Assembly (NCBI GenBank): GCA_905195005.1
Contig: CAJJUC010000004.1
Coordinates: 1 to 36,389 of the forward strand
DNA: 36,389 bases
Direction of reading: 5' to 3'
Source of the DNA: an uncultured Eubacteriales bacterium
Lineage (GTDB): Bacteria > Bacillota > Clostridia > UMGS1883
Position 1 is the first letter of the stretch, and every line of letters begins with the position of its first letter. Below the pieces are notes generated by a model. The model did no database searches. It had not been told where the DNA came from and saw only the letters and a list, made by a program, of their open reading frames with translations. The translations under genes and the position numbers were made by a program. Below are positions 1 through 8,562 of the stretch, piece by piece.

Positions 1-242
1 TTTCTATAGCGAAATATACACCTAAATCAAACCAAAATAAAGACTCAATAACAGGACTTTGAAAGTAATAATTTAGACAGAAAAGAATAGCTGGCAAGAA
101 AATTTTGAGTCTCTTTATTCCATAATAAAATATACTGCGGATGAGATTTGCATATTCATTTATTTTTAAAACTTGTAATAGAATTGCATTTTTCCGAATA
201 TACTATTTTAGAATCACAGTACATAAAAAGGAGTTGTAAGCC
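1..242. other. AT-rich left-edge intergenic region
   Basis: I see no supportable gene here. The stretch is markedly richer in A+T than the coding sequence to its right. On the minus strand, one frame is open from about 202 to the left edge (about 67 codons) and reads as fairly hydrophobic, but it has no ATG or GTG, only one internal TTG, and no ribosome binding site. It could be part of a gene that runs off the edge, or chance in AT-rich DNA. The ribosome binding site of the next gene (AAGGAG, about 229-234) lies at the right end. I could not settle on a promoter. Confidence 0.5.
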
Positions 243-851
243 TTGGAAAATAATGTTATAACACTTACGGGAACGGTTGAATCGGAGCCGCAGCTCAGTC
301 ACCGCGTCCTTGATGAAAATTTCTATATTTTTATGCTGCGCGTGCCGCGTCTTTCCGAAACGGAGGACGTGCTGCCGGTAACGGTTTCCGAAAAGCTGTA
401 CGATTCGGAAACGCTGCACCCCGGAGCGTCCGTTAAGGTGAGCGGACAGCTCAGAAGCTACAATAAATATACGGAAACGAAAACGCACCTTATCCTGACG
501 GTTTTTGCCAAGGCGATAGACGTTCCCACCGAGGAGGACGAGAATGACCCGAACGAAATCTATATAAACGGATTTATCTGCAAATCGCCGGTTTACAGAA
601 AAACGCCGTTCGGGCGCGAGATTACCGACCTGATTGTTGCGGTCAACCGCGCATTTAACCGCTCGGACTATATTCCGGCGATAGCATGGGGACGAAACGC
701 CGTTTTTTCGGAATCGCTTGAGGTTGGAAGCAATGTTATGGTATGGGGGCGGCTTCAGTCAAGAAATTACAACAAAAAAATTTCCGACACGGAAATTGAG
801 GTGCGCACGGCTTATGAACTTTCGATAACGAAAATCGAAAAGGTTTCGTAG
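243..851 (+). CDS. Single-stranded DNA-binding protein-like, tandem OB fold
   Basis: A 202-residue protein that appears to hold two OB-fold halves: about residues 4-92 (starting NVITLTGTVESEP) and about 105-198 (starting NEIYINGFICKSPVYR). The second half has the SSB-like pattern of G-x-I/V-x-x-x-P followed by IAWGRNA and VWGRLQSR, close to the W-x-x-x-A-E / G-x-L/I-x-x-R region of bacterial SSB. The length and two-domain layout match a Clostridia group annotated as single-stranded DNA-binding protein, longer than a one-domain core and without the acidic C-terminal tail of housekeeping SSB. The start is TTG at 243, chosen because AAGGAG sits nine bases upstream and the protein begins MENN. 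It is probably an accessory ssDNA- or RNA-binding protein rather than the replicative SSB; the binding target is inferred. It lies 129 bp before glmS, which has its own promoter. Confidence 0.8.
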   Translation: MENNVITLTGTVESEPQLSHRVLDENFYIFMLRVPRLSETEDVLPVTVSEKLYDSETLHPGASVKVSGQLRSYNKYTETKTHLILTVFAKAIDVPTEEDENDPNEIYINGFICKSPVYRKTPFGREITDLIVAVNRAFNRSDYIPAIAWGRNAVFSESLEVGSNVMVWGRLQSRNYNKKISDTEIEVRTAYELSITKIEKVS

Positions 852-920
852 AAAGTATCAGAAAATCATCTGTATGCGATGCTGAAAAAGCCGCATTTGA
901 ATAAAAAATGCAAAAATGTA

Positions 921-949
921 TTGAAAAATTCCTCCGAATGTAGTAGACT
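921..949 (+). promoter_or_regulatory. Probable sigma-A promoter of glmS
   Basis: TTGAAA at 921-926 and TAGACT at 944-949 are separated by 17 bases. Transcription would start near 956, after the ATG at 879 that would give a longer GlmS. This supports the start at 981. The leader would be only about 25 nt. Confidence 0.5.
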
Positions 950-980
950 TATACCAAGAAAATTTGAGAGGAGAAAAAAT

Positions 981-2768
981 ATGTGCGGAATAGTTGGCTA
1001 CATCGGAACGGAGGACGCTGCTCCGATTCTGCTTGACGGACTGTCAAAGCTTGAATACAGAGGTTACGACTCCGCCGGAATAGCAGTATACGACAACGGG
1101 AAAATAGCCATTGAAAAGGCTGTGGGCAAGCTTTCCAATCTTATTGATAAAACGGACGGCGGAAAAAGCCTGCACGGAAATCCCGGAATCGGTCACACAC
1201 GCTGGGCAACGCACGGCAAGACTACGGAGGTGAATGCACATCCGCATCACAGTAAAAGGTTTGCGCTTGTTCACAACGGAATTATCGAAAACGAGGCGGA
1301 GCTGAGGAAAAAATACCTCAGCGGAGTTGATTTCTGCAGCGATACCGACACGGAGGTAATTGTTCAGCTGCTTCAGAAATTTACAGATGATAATGAAAGT
1401 GTTACGGTTGCGATTCAGCATCTTATGTCGGAGCTTGAGGGCTCGTATGCGCTTGCGATTATCGATGCCGATGACCCCGATACAATGTATGCCGTTAAAA
1501 ACAAATCGCCGCTGCTTATCGGCAAGGGTGACGGCTTTAATATGATCGGGAGTGACGCAATGGCGATGATTGCGCACACAGATTGTTTTTATGAGATTCA
1601 TGACGGTGAATTTGCCGTTGTAACGCGTGAAAGCGTGGAAATATTCACTGCATACGCAAAGCGCGTTGAGCGCGAGCCTTTTCATGCCGAGATTGATTTG
1701 TCCGACACTGAAAAGGGAACATATCCGCATTTCATGCTTAAGGAAATTGAGGAACAGCCGTTTGTTATCCGCCGCATTATGAAGGAATATTCGGATAATG
1801 ACGGGAATCTTGTTATAGATAAGGCTATTCTTCACGACCTTAAGGAATGTGACCATATTTATATAATAGCCTGCGGCACAAGCTATCATGCAGGGCTGAT
1901 CGGTCAGAATTTCCTTGAAAAGCTTGCGGGAAAGCCGACGACCACATGCATTGCAAGCGAGTTTGTTTATAACATGCCGCTTCTGACAAAGAAGCCGTTC
2001 TTTGTGTTCATTTCACAAAGCGGTGAAACGGCGGATTCACGCGCAGTTCTTGTCAAGGTTAAGGAAATGGGCTATAAATCGCTTACGATAACAAACGTTA
2101 AGGGCTCGACGCTTTCGCGCGAGGCTGACCACACGCTTCTGCTCTATGCCGGACCGGAAATAGCGGTTGCCTCCACCAAGGCATACACGGCGCAGATTGC
2201 CGTGCTTGCGGTTGTTGCAAACGCACTTGCGAAAAACGCGATAAATCTTCGCTATGAGCTTGCGCTTGTTGCAACTGTCATGGAAAGCCTTTGCAGCCAG
2301 CGTGACGAGTTTAACGAGCTTGCAAAGGAATATCTCGGTACAACTAGAAGCTGCTTTTATATCGGCAGAGCAATGGACTATTATGTGTGCATGGAGGGCG
2401 CTCTTAAGCTTAAGGAAATTTCCTATATCCAGACGGAGGGCTTTGCAGCCGGCGAGCTTAAGCATGGGACGATAGCGCTCATTGAGAAAGACACTCCTGT
2501 TGTTGCGATAATCACGCAGGATCGTATAAATCTTAACACGCGCGGAAATGTGCGCGAGGTTGCGGCACGCGGCGCAAAGGTGCTTACGATTGCGTCCAAA
2601 AAACTGAGCGCGCACAGCGACAGCATTGTTATCGGCGACGTCAACGAGCTTTTAACGCCGCTCGTGTCCGTTGTTCCGACTCAGTATCTGGCTTACTATG
2701 CAGCGCTGTACCGCGGATGCGACATTGACAAGCCGCGGAATCTTGCAAAATCGGTTACGGTTGAATAG
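981..2768 (+). CDS. glmS: Glutamine-fructose-6-phosphate aminotransferase (isomerizing)
   Basis: Makes glucosamine-6-phosphate from fructose-6-phosphate and glutamine, the first committed step to UDP-GlcNAc for peptidoglycan and surface polymers; cytosolic. The 595-residue protein is the usual family length. The class II glutaminase domain begins MCGIVGYIG, so Cys2 becomes the N-terminal nucleophile, with HTRWATHG and SDTDTEV further on. Two SIS domains follow: the first holds CGTSYHAG and SQSGETADS, the second GALKLKEISYI and EGFAAGELKHG. The tail KPRNLAKSVTVE is the family C-terminal signature. The start at 981 is preferred over an in-frame ATG at 879 because it creates Cys2 and has GAGAGGAG just upstream. 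No glmS ribozyme is visible in the 130-bp leader. The flavodiiron gene follows after 47 bp without a terminator. Confidence 0.97.
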   Translation: MCGIVGYIGTEDAAPILLDGLSKLEYRGYDSAGIAVYDNGKIAIEKAVGKLSNLIDKTDGGKSLHGNPGIGHTRWATHGKTTEVNAHPHHSKRFALVHNGIIENEAELRKKYLSGVDFCSDTDTEVIVQLLQKFTDDNESVTVAIQHLMSELEGSYALAIIDADDPDTMYAVKNKSPLLIGKGDGFNMIGSDAMAMIAHTDCFYEIHDGEFAVVTRESVEIFTAYAKRVEREPFHAEIDLSDTEKGTYPHFMLKEIEEQPFVIRRIMKEYSDNDGNLVIDKAILHDLKECDHIYIIACGTSYHAGLIGQNFLEKLAGKPTTTCIASEFVYNMPLLTKKPFFVFISQSGETADSRAVLVKVKEMGYKSLTITNVKGSTLSREADHTLLLYAGPEIAVASTKAYTAQIAVLAVVANALAKNAINLRYELALVATVMESLCSQRDEFNELAKEYLGTTRSCFYIGRAMDYYVCMEGALKLKEISYIQTEGFAAGELKHGTIALIEKDTPVVAIITQDRINLNTRGNVREVAARGAKVLTIASKKLSAHSDSIVIGDVNELLTPLVSVVPTQYLAYYAALYRGCDIDKPRNLAKSVTVE

Positions 2769-2815
2769 AGAGCGCCGGAAAGCAGAAATAAAATCCGCAA
2801 AGGAGTGCAAAGTAA

Positions 2816-3967
2816 ATGGAAATAACAAATGATATAGCTTATATCGGAGTAAACGATTACGATATTAAACTGTTTGAAGCGCAGTACGCTGTTGAAAACG
2901 GAATGGCTTATAACTCATATGTGATTACGGACGACAAAATTGCGGTTATAGACAGCGTTGCTGCCGGGTTCGGAGAGCAGTGGCTTTCAAATATTGAAAA
3001 GGCAACAGGCGGAAAAGCCCCCGATTATATCATCGTTCAGCACATGGAGCCGGATCATTCCGCAAATATAAAGCTGTTTACCGAAAAATATCCAAACGCT
3101 GCGGTTGTCGCTTCCGCCAAGGCGTTTGCGATGATGAAGCAGTTTTTCGGAACTGATTTTTCGGACAGGCAGATAATTGCCGGAGAAAAGGACGCACTTT
3201 CGCTCGGTAAGCACACACTGACATTTATAACCGCGCCGATGGTACATTGGCCGGAGGTTATCGTAACATATGACAGCTGCGGCAAGGTTCTGTTTTCAGC
3301 CGACGGATTCGGAAAGTTCGGCACAACCGACGCAAAAGAGGACTGGGCATGCGAAGCAAGGCGATATTATTTCGGCATAGTCGGGAAATATGGCGCACAG
3401 GTCCGGAATCTGCTGAAAAAAGTTTCTGCATATGAAATTGAAAAAATCTGCCCCCTGCATGGACCGGTACTTTCGGACGATATCGGATATTATATTAATC
3501 TTTATGACACATGGTCATCGTACAGACCCGAATCCGACGGGGTTGTTATAGCGTATGCCTCGGTATACGGAGGAACTGAAAGCGCAGCAAAAAAGCTTGG
3601 CGAAATGCTTAAGGAAAACGGCTGCTCCAAGGTGGTTCTGACAAATCTGACGCATGACGATATGGCGGAAGCAGTTGAAGACGCTTTCAGATACAACAGG
3701 CTGGTTCTTGCAGCAACAACCTATAATGCCGACGTGTTCCCGGCAATGCGCAATTTTATTTTAAGCCTTACGGAACGCAATTTCCAAAACAGAACGGTTG
3801 CGTTCATCGAAAACGGCAGCTGGGCGCCGATGGCGGCAAAGGTTATGAAGCAGATGCTGTCGGAGGCTAAAAACCTGACATTTGTTGAAGATGAGGTACA
3901 TATAAAGTCCGCGCTTGACAGCGAAAGCACAGCGCAGCTTGAAAAGCTTGCAAAAGCTTTGGTGTAA
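2816..3967 (+). CDS. FprA-type flavodiiron protein (A-type flavoprotein)
   Basis: Predicted cytosolic O2 and/or NO reductase that protects anaerobes, taking electrons from rubredoxin or similar carriers. It has 383 residues. The N-terminal metallo-beta-lactamase-like domain shows all expected diiron ligands: H76-x-E78-x-D80-H81, H143 in PMVHWPE, D163 in SADGFG and H215 in CPLHGP. The C-terminal flavodoxin-like domain starts near residue 242 (VVIAYASVYGGTESAA), the FMN-phosphate loop. Length and domain order match the minimal class A FDP without a rubredoxin extension. AAAGGAG precedes the ATG. It follows glmS by 47 bp with no intervening terminator, so it may be co-transcribed. Its TAA is the first base pair of a 26-bp terminator hairpin. 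Whether O2 or NO is the physiological substrate cannot be read from sequence. Confidence 0.93.
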   Translation: MEITNDIAYIGVNDYDIKLFEAQYAVENGMAYNSYVITDDKIAVIDSVAAGFGEQWLSNIEKATGGKAPDYIIVQHMEPDHSANIKLFTEKYPNAAVVASAKAFAMMKQFFGTDFSDRQIIAGEKDALSLGKHTLTFITAPMVHWPEVIVTYDSCGKVLFSADGFGKFGTTDAKEDWACEARRYYFGIVGKYGAQVRNLLKKVSAYEIEKICPLHGPVLSDDIGYYINLYDTWSSYRPESDGVVIAYASVYGGTESAAKKLGEMLKENGCSKVVLTNLTHDDMAEAVEDAFRYNRLVLAATTYNADVFPAMRNFILSLTERNFQNRTVAFIENGSWAPMAAKVMKQMLSEAKNLTFVEDEVHIKSALDSESTAQLEKLAKALV

Positions 3968-4023
3968 TGACTGTAAAGAAAAGCCCGAAATCGTTTTGAT
4001 TTCGGGCTTTTCTTTACAGTCAT
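3967..4023. terminator. Bidirectional terminator, perfect 26-bp stem
   Basis: Bases 3967-3992 are the exact reverse complement of 3998-4023, with loop GTTTT (3993-3997). It separates two convergent operons. Each arm carries a T-rich stretch (CTTTTCTTTACA), so it should work both ways. The last A of the flavodiiron stop codon and the whole stop codon of the flippase lie inside the hairpin. Confidence 0.92.
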
Positions 4024-5633
4024 ACTTTTTTAAAGCGTTTTCCGATAAACGGAATTGCGCTGAGCTCCTCGCGCCTGAACACGCGGAGAAGCGCAATCAT
4101 TGCAAAGTACACAGCCGCACCGACCAAAATTGCACAGAGCGTTGCCGCGCGTCCCATATAAGCACGAAGCAGCTTTTCCGTGCCGAATGCGCACACGCCC
4201 ATAACAGCGGACGCGATAAACGGCTTAATAAAATATCGCATGGGATCGAGCTTAACCTTAAGGTTTTTGCGCAGAACGGTGAAGCTCACGAAGAATGCAG
4301 CCGCCTGGCAGACAACGCTGCCGATAGGGGCGCCGTAGATATTGATTGACGGAATCGGAATCAGAACCAGATTTAAAATGAGCTTTGCAATTCCTCCGCA
4401 TAAAACGCTGAGAGCCGGTGTGAAAATCTTTCCCATGCCCTGAAGACTGCCGTACATCGTTTGGCTGAGCGCGGAGAAAAATACCGTTGGCGCAACCATT
4501 GCGAAAATCAGTCCTCCGTCGCTTGCGGCAGGATAAATCATGCTGAGAATCGGCTGTGCAAGCGCAATATATCCGGCTGTGCACGGGGCGGCAATTACAA
4601 CCGATATAAGCATTGAAAACGAAACCTTTGAACGCGCCGTTTCATTATCATGCAGCGCAAGCGCCGCGGCAACCGTCGGCACAAGAACCGTTGCAAACGC
4701 TGTGTTCAGCGCAAGCGGAAGATTGACAAGGATATCCGTCTTGCTGAGGATTCCGCTCAGGCGAACCGCCTCCTCGCCGAGCTTTGCCGCATTCGGAAAC
4801 GATGCCGAAAGCGCCGTTTTGACGCCGCGGACAACCGTCACAATATCGATAACGCGGTTGAGCGATGCGACTATCGAACCGAGCGAGATAGGAATTGAAA
4901 CCATAAGAATTGTTTTTGCGGTGCTTAATGCGTTGGTTTTTATCTTGACCGGCGGCGCTGCTTTTATATTTTCGGAAATGGATTTTTTGTGCGCTCCGAG
5001 GAAGCAGAACAGGTATGCGCAGCTCAGAAATGTTGAAAGCGTTGTCGAAAGCGTTGCCCCTGCCGCCATATATTCGGGCTTTGCGCCTGCCATTGCGAGC
5101 ACGATCAGAATTGTTGACACGCTTTTTAAAAACTGCTCGAGCACCTGGCTTGTGTTTGTTGCATGCATATTCTGCTGCCCGGCAAAGAAGCCGCGGATAA
5201 CGCTTGAAACAGACACGAATATAATCGCCGGTGAAAGCGCGCGGATTGTATAGGCGGTGGGCGGCGTGTCGAACACAACATCGGCGATAAAATCCGCAAA
5301 GAAAAACATAACGCCGCTGAAAAATAATCCGACAAACGTAAAAAGAACGAGCGCGGTTTTAAAAACCTTTATCGCTCCGCGGTAATCGTTAAGCGCACAG
5401 CGCTCGGCAACAAGCTTTGATATTGCGTTCGGAATACCGATGGAGCTTACTGCGAGCAGCAGCGTGTAAATCTGATACCCGAAATTATAATACCCGTTTC
5501 CGATGTCCCCGAAACCCGGAACATTTGTTATTACCATGCGGTAAGCAAAGCCCAGAAGCTTAACTGCAATCTGGGCAAAAATAATTGTAAGCACATTCAT
5601 CAGAAATGAAGGCTTTTTTGTGTTTAAGCTCAT
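4020..5633 (-). CDS. MOP-superfamily flippase, SpoVB/YtgP (MurJ-like)
   Basis: An integral membrane lipid-linked oligosaccharide flippase of the polysaccharide biosynthesis/SpoVB family; B. subtilis YtgP is a MurJ-type lipid II flippase. The 537-residue protein contains about 14 hydrophobic segments. The N-terminus (FLMNVLTIIFAQIAVKLLGF, then YYNFGYQIYTLLLAVSSIG and PNAISKLVAER) is characteristic of SpoVB/YtgP proteins. Start ATG at 5633 follows GGAGG with seven bases between. It is the last gene of the EPS-type operon, 52 bp after the GT2 gene, and ends inside the shared terminator. Its cargo is uncertain: general lipid II, a sporulation precursor, or the lipid-linked sugar made by the three upstream genes. 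The operon position favours the last, but the family resemblance favours lipid II, so I give no symbol. Confidence 0.87.
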   Translation of the reverse strand: MSLNTKKPSFLMNVLTIIFAQIAVKLLGFAYRMVITNVPGFGDIGNGYYNFGYQIYTLLLAVSSIGIPNAISKLVAERCALNDYRGAIKVFKTALVLFTFVGLFFSGVMFFFADFIADVVFDTPPTAYTIRALSPAIIFVSVSSVIRGFFAGQQNMHATNTSQVLEQFLKSVSTILIVLAMAGAKPEYMAAGATLSTTLSTFLSCAYLFCFLGAHKKSISENIKAAPPVKIKTNALSTAKTILMVSIPISLGSIVASLNRVIDIVTVVRGVKTALSASFPNAAKLGEEAVRLSGILSKTDILVNLPLALNTAFATVLVPTVAAALALHDNETARSKVSFSMLISVVIAAPCTAGYIALAQPILSMIYPAASDGGLIFAMVAPTVFFSALSQTMYGSLQGMGKIFTPALSVLCGGIAKLILNLVLIPIPSINIYGAPIGSVVCQAAAFFVSFTVLRKNLKVKLDPMRYFIKPFIASAVMGVCAFGTEKLLRAYMGRAATLCAILVGAAVYFAMIALLRVFRREELSAIPFIGKRFKKV

Positions 5634-5685
5634 AAATCTGCCTCCGAAATCAGAAATTGTATAAATGTAGAGTACAGACCGGCAC

Positions 5686-6459
5686 TTACTGCTTGCAGCT
5701 GCGCGTTACATATCTTTTTTTCTTATAGCAGCCGAATAACATGTTCCGTCCTGTGTTAAAAGCGGCAGCAAACGGATTCTGCATCTCTGCATCTCTAAAA
5801 AGTCTGTAATGCCACTTTATCAGATCAAGCGGACGGTGCGAGCTGATACTGCCGATTCTGCCGCGGCGGTATTTTGCCAAATATTCATCTAACAGAAAAC
5901 AATCGGACAGCTTGCAGACCTTAAGCCACATCGCATAATCATTGTTTTTTTTGATGTTACTAATCTGAATCAGTCCTACTGTTTCCGCATCGTACATAAC
6001 CGTCAGGCATCCCGGCCAACAATAATTAAACATTCCGGTTTTGGAGATTTTTGCGGGACCCGTGACCGATATTCCGTTTTCAATGCCATTTTGGTCAATT
6101 TCATAATAGTTTGTGTAGGAAAATGCGTATCCGTTGCTTTTCATGAAGTGCAGCTGTTTTTCAAGCTTTTCGGGAAGCCACAAATCATCACTGTCCAGAA
6201 ATGCAATCCATTTGCCCTTGGCTTCCTTCAGCGCACGGTTGCGCGATACTGCAGCGCCGCTGTTTTTTTCGTTTTTCAGATAAATAATTCTGCCGTCATC
6301 AATGCTTTTCACGATTTCATCTGTGTTATCGGTTGAGCAGTCGTCAACAATTATCAGTTCCCAATTGGTATATGTCTGATCAATAACGCTTTGAATTGAT
6401 TGCTTTATGTACTCCGCTGTATTATATGACGGCATTATCACAGAAACAAGCTCATTCAC
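5686..6459 (-). CDS. Family 2 glycosyltransferase
   Basis: A cytoplasmic GT-A fold transferase, 257 residues. It begins VSVIMPSYNTAEYIKQSIQS and continues with IIVDDCSTDNTDE, the nucleotide-sugar binding pattern of GT2 enzymes. The metal-binding region reads AFLDSDDLW. The start is GTG at 6459, not ATG, because GGAGG lies seven bases upstream and the reading frame then begins MNELVSVIMPSYN. The C-terminus is short and basic (KKKRYVTRSCKQ), with no membrane segment. It would add a sugar to the lipid-linked sugar made by the priming transferase encoded 21 bp upstream. Donor and acceptor cannot be named. Confidence 0.9.
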   Translation of the reverse strand: MNELVSVIMPSYNTAEYIKQSIQSVIDQTYTNWELIIVDDCSTDNTDEIVKSIDDGRIIYLKNEKNSGAAVSRNRALKEAKGKWIAFLDSDDLWLPEKLEKQLHFMKSNGYAFSYTNYYEIDQNGIENGISVTGPAKISKTGMFNYCWPGCLTVMYDAETVGLIQISNIKKNNDYAMWLKVCKLSDCFLLDEYLAKYRRGRIGSISSHRPLDLIKWHYRLFRDAEMQNPFAAAFNTGRNMLFGCYKKKRYVTRSCKQ

Positions 6460-6480
6460 GTTATGCCCTCCGGTTTCAAT

Positions 6481-7194
6481 TTATTTAAGGAGCAAAAGCG
6501 CTTCCTTTTGTTTGCTTTCGTATTCTTCGGGAGTGACGCTTCCGCTGCGCAGCAGGTAGTCGCCGAAATCCTCCGCCGTTTCCATGTTTTCCTCGGTGAT
6601 TCCCTCGCGCTTAAAAACCTTAAACACGGTTGTGAAAAGAATCTTCACGTCACCCAAAAAGGAGATATTGTCAACATAGCGAATATCGCAGGCGAGCTTA
6701 TCCTCCCATGTTATTGCGTTGCGGCCGCTTATCTGAGCAAGCCCCGTAAGCCCCGGGCGAACGCTGTGCCGCCGCCGCTGTTTATCTGTCATAAAAGTCA
6801 TGTCGCGCACAAGCTGCGGCCGCGGTCCGACGCAGCTCATTTTCCCCGTAAAAATGAGCCACACCTCCGGCAGCTCATCAAGAGAAGTGCTGCGAAGCCA
6901 TTTCCCGAAAGGCGTCATGCGTTTGTCGTCCGGCAGCAGCTTGCCGGATGCATCGTGCGCGTCCGTCATGGTTCTGAATTTGCACATGTAAAATATTTTC
7001 TCGTTCATTCCCGGGCGCGGCTGTTTGAATATTATCGGCTTTCCGATTTTTATGTAAACAAGCAGGGCAATAATTGCATACAGCCAGCAAAATACAATCA
7101 TAAATGCCGCCGAGCATATGATGTCAAACAATCGCTTGACATATTTTTCGTAGATACCGCGGTTATGCATTTCCCCTGTCATTCCTTTCGGCAT
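6481..7194 (-). CDS. Polyprenyl-phosphate sugar-1-phosphate transferase (priming)
   Basis: A membrane phosphoglycosyl transferase (PF02397, PglC/WcaJ type) that moves a sugar phosphate from UDP-sugar to undecaprenyl phosphate, starting glycan assembly. Visible motifs: YVKRLFDII before one hydrophobic re-entrant helix, then KPIIFKQPRPG, MCKFRTM, LDELPEVW, the catalytic D-E pair within that block, VGPRPQL and RPGLTGLAQISGR. Length is 237 residues, a little longer than PglC (about 200) because of a charged C-terminal tail. The first ATG (7194) is three bases after the aminotransferase stop and has no clear Shine-Dalgarno. An internal AAAGGA lies before a third in-frame ATG at 7170, whose product (MHNRGIYEKYVKRLFDI) looks like a natural family N-terminus, so the true start may be 7170. 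Confidence 0.93.
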   Translation of the reverse strand: MPKGMTGEMHNRGIYEKYVKRLFDIICSAAFMIVFCWLYAIIALLVYIKIGKPIIFKQPRPGMNEKIFYMCKFRTMTDAHDASGKLLPDDKRMTPFGKWLRSTSLDELPEVWLIFTGKMSCVGPRPQLVRDMTFMTDKQRRRHSVRPGLTGLAQISGRNAITWEDKLACDIRYVDNISFLGDVKILFTTVFKVFKREGITEENMETAEDFGDYLLRSGSVTPEEYESKQKEALLLLK

Positions 7195-7197
7195 AAA

Positions 7198-8481
7198 TTA
7201 TTCAAAGCAGGCTCTTATCACTTCAATGATTCTTTTCTGCTGAGCTTCCGTCATTTTGTTGTCACTCGGCAGACACAGACCGCGGCTGAAAATATCCGCT
7301 CCGGCATCGGCAGCGCTGCCGCTTATATAGGCGTTTGTGGCGGCTCTTCCGTTCCCTGTTTCAACAATAAAAGGATTTAAGCGATAGACAGGCTGCATGT
7401 GCATTGGCTTCCATATCGGGCGCCCCTCGGCATTGATTGAAGCAAGCGCTTCAAGAATCTCGGTCGGGCAGGTTTTCTGCGGTTCCTTTATATAACAAAC
7501 ATCCCGGTCGCCGCGCACCTGTCTGCACATCGCGCCCCTGTCGATTATCAGGCATGACAGCCAGTAATTGGGCTTGGAATTTTCAAAATCAATCGGATTC
7601 ATTGAAACAGGAAGTCCGCTCAGTCCGGTTTTGTATCTTTCGTATATTGCTTTTTTCTGAGCTATGTGCTCCCCGAGATACGGAAGCTGACCGCGAACCA
7701 CACCTGCAATTACATTGCTCATGCGATAGTTGTACCCGATTTCCTCGTGCTGATACCATGCAGCATTTTCACGCGCCTGCGTTGACCGCTTGCGCACCTT
7801 CTCGGCGGCAGCTTTATCATCGGTAAGGAAGCATCCGCCGGAGCTTCCCGTAATAATCTTATTGCCGTTGAAGGAAATTGTGTTGTATTTTCCGAAGGTT
7901 CCCGTCTGTCTGCCCTTGTATGTTGCCCCCATCGATTCTGCCGCGTCCTCGATAAGAATTGCCCCATGTTTTTCTATAACCGCGTTCAGCTCATCTATTT
8001 TGCCGGGTGTTCCGTAAAGATGAGCCGTAACAACAACTCTGGCATCCGGGTAAATTTCAAAGGCTTTTGCAAGCGCATCGGGGTTCATATTCCAAGTGTC
8101 ATACTCGGTGTCAATAAAAACCGGTTCTCCGCCCTCGTATACAATCGGATTGACTGTTGCGGCAAATGTCATGTCGGAGCAGAAAACCTTCTTCCCTTCC
8201 AATGCTCCGTGCCCCGGCTTCGGCATACCATACGCTTCAATTCCCGCAAGTATTGCCGCCAGATGCAGCGACGCAGTTCCCGAGGAAAGCGCAACCGCAT
8301 ATTTGCAGCCCATATACTCGCGGATTGATTTTTCAACTTCGTTTATATTTTCACCGATGGTTGACATCCAGTTTGTTTCGTACGCCTGCCGCATGTATTT
8401 TATTTCGTCTCCGTGCATGGTAGGTGAGCTAAGCCACACTTTTTCGCGGAAACTGTCAAAATCTCCTTGTCTTGTAAACAT
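7198..8481 (-). CDS. DegT/DnrJ/EryC1/StrS-type sugar aminotransferase
   Basis: A PLP enzyme that aminates a nucleotide-linked keto sugar, most likely a UDP-4-keto sugar in making a bacillosamine- or related amino sugar. It has 427 residues. SSGTASLHLA binds the cofactor phosphate, D179 in IEDAAESMGA contacts the pyridine nitrogen and K208 in SFNGNKIIT is the Schiff-base lysine. The late block FSRGLCLPSDNKMT is typical of the PglE branch. GAGGTG stands before the ATG at 8481. It is the first gene of the operon and is read from a promoter at 8521-8549. The 4,6-dehydratase that would make its substrate is not in this window and must come from elsewhere. Confidence 0.92.
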   Translation of the reverse strand: MFTRQGDFDSFREKVWLSSPTMHGDEIKYMRQAYETNWMSTIGENINEVEKSIREYMGCKYAVALSSGTASLHLAAILAGIEAYGMPKPGHGALEGKKVFCSDMTFAATVNPIVYEGGEPVFIDTEYDTWNMNPDALAKAFEIYPDARVVVTAHLYGTPGKIDELNAVIEKHGAILIEDAAESMGATYKGRQTGTFGKYNTISFNGNKIITGSSGGCFLTDDKAAAEKVRKRSTQARENAAWYQHEEIGYNYRMSNVIAGVVRGQLPYLGEHIAQKKAIYERYKTGLSGLPVSMNPIDFENSKPNYWLSCLIIDRGAMCRQVRGDRDVCYIKEPQKTCPTEILEALASINAEGRPIWKPMHMQPVYRLNPFIVETGNGRAATNAYISGSAADAGADIFSRGLCLPSDNKMTEAQQKRIIEVIRACFE

Positions 8482-8520
8482 TATTCCGGCACACCTCAGT
8501 TCATTACATTATTAAGTTAT

Positions 8521-8549
8521 ATTATAGCACAATTTTCATGTGTAATCAA
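8521..8549 (-). promoter_or_regulatory. Promoter of the surface-polysaccharide operon
   Basis: Reading the minus strand, TTGATT (8549-8544) and TATAAT (8526-8521) are 17 bases apart, with TGC directly before the -10 (extended -10). Transcription would start near 8514, about 33 nt before the aminotransferase ATG. Confidence 0.75.
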
Positions 8550-8562
8550 GATAAAAGTGTAG

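Noticed and set aside
852..980. glmS ribozyme/riboswitch in the glmS leader
   Set aside because: The gap is only 130 bp, holds a promoter ending at 949, and shows none of the conserved ribozyme core sequence.
879..980. Longer GlmS from the ATG at 879
   Set aside because: It would bury Cys2, which must be N-terminal for glutaminase activity, and the likely transcription start lies downstream of 879.
1044..1889. 281-codon minus-strand ORF inside glmS
   Set aside because: It is antisense to a highly conserved gene, has no RBS or recognisable motif, and is a codon-usage shadow; the same holds for other long antisense frames, e.g. 10950-11714, 26988-27911 and 16266-17096.
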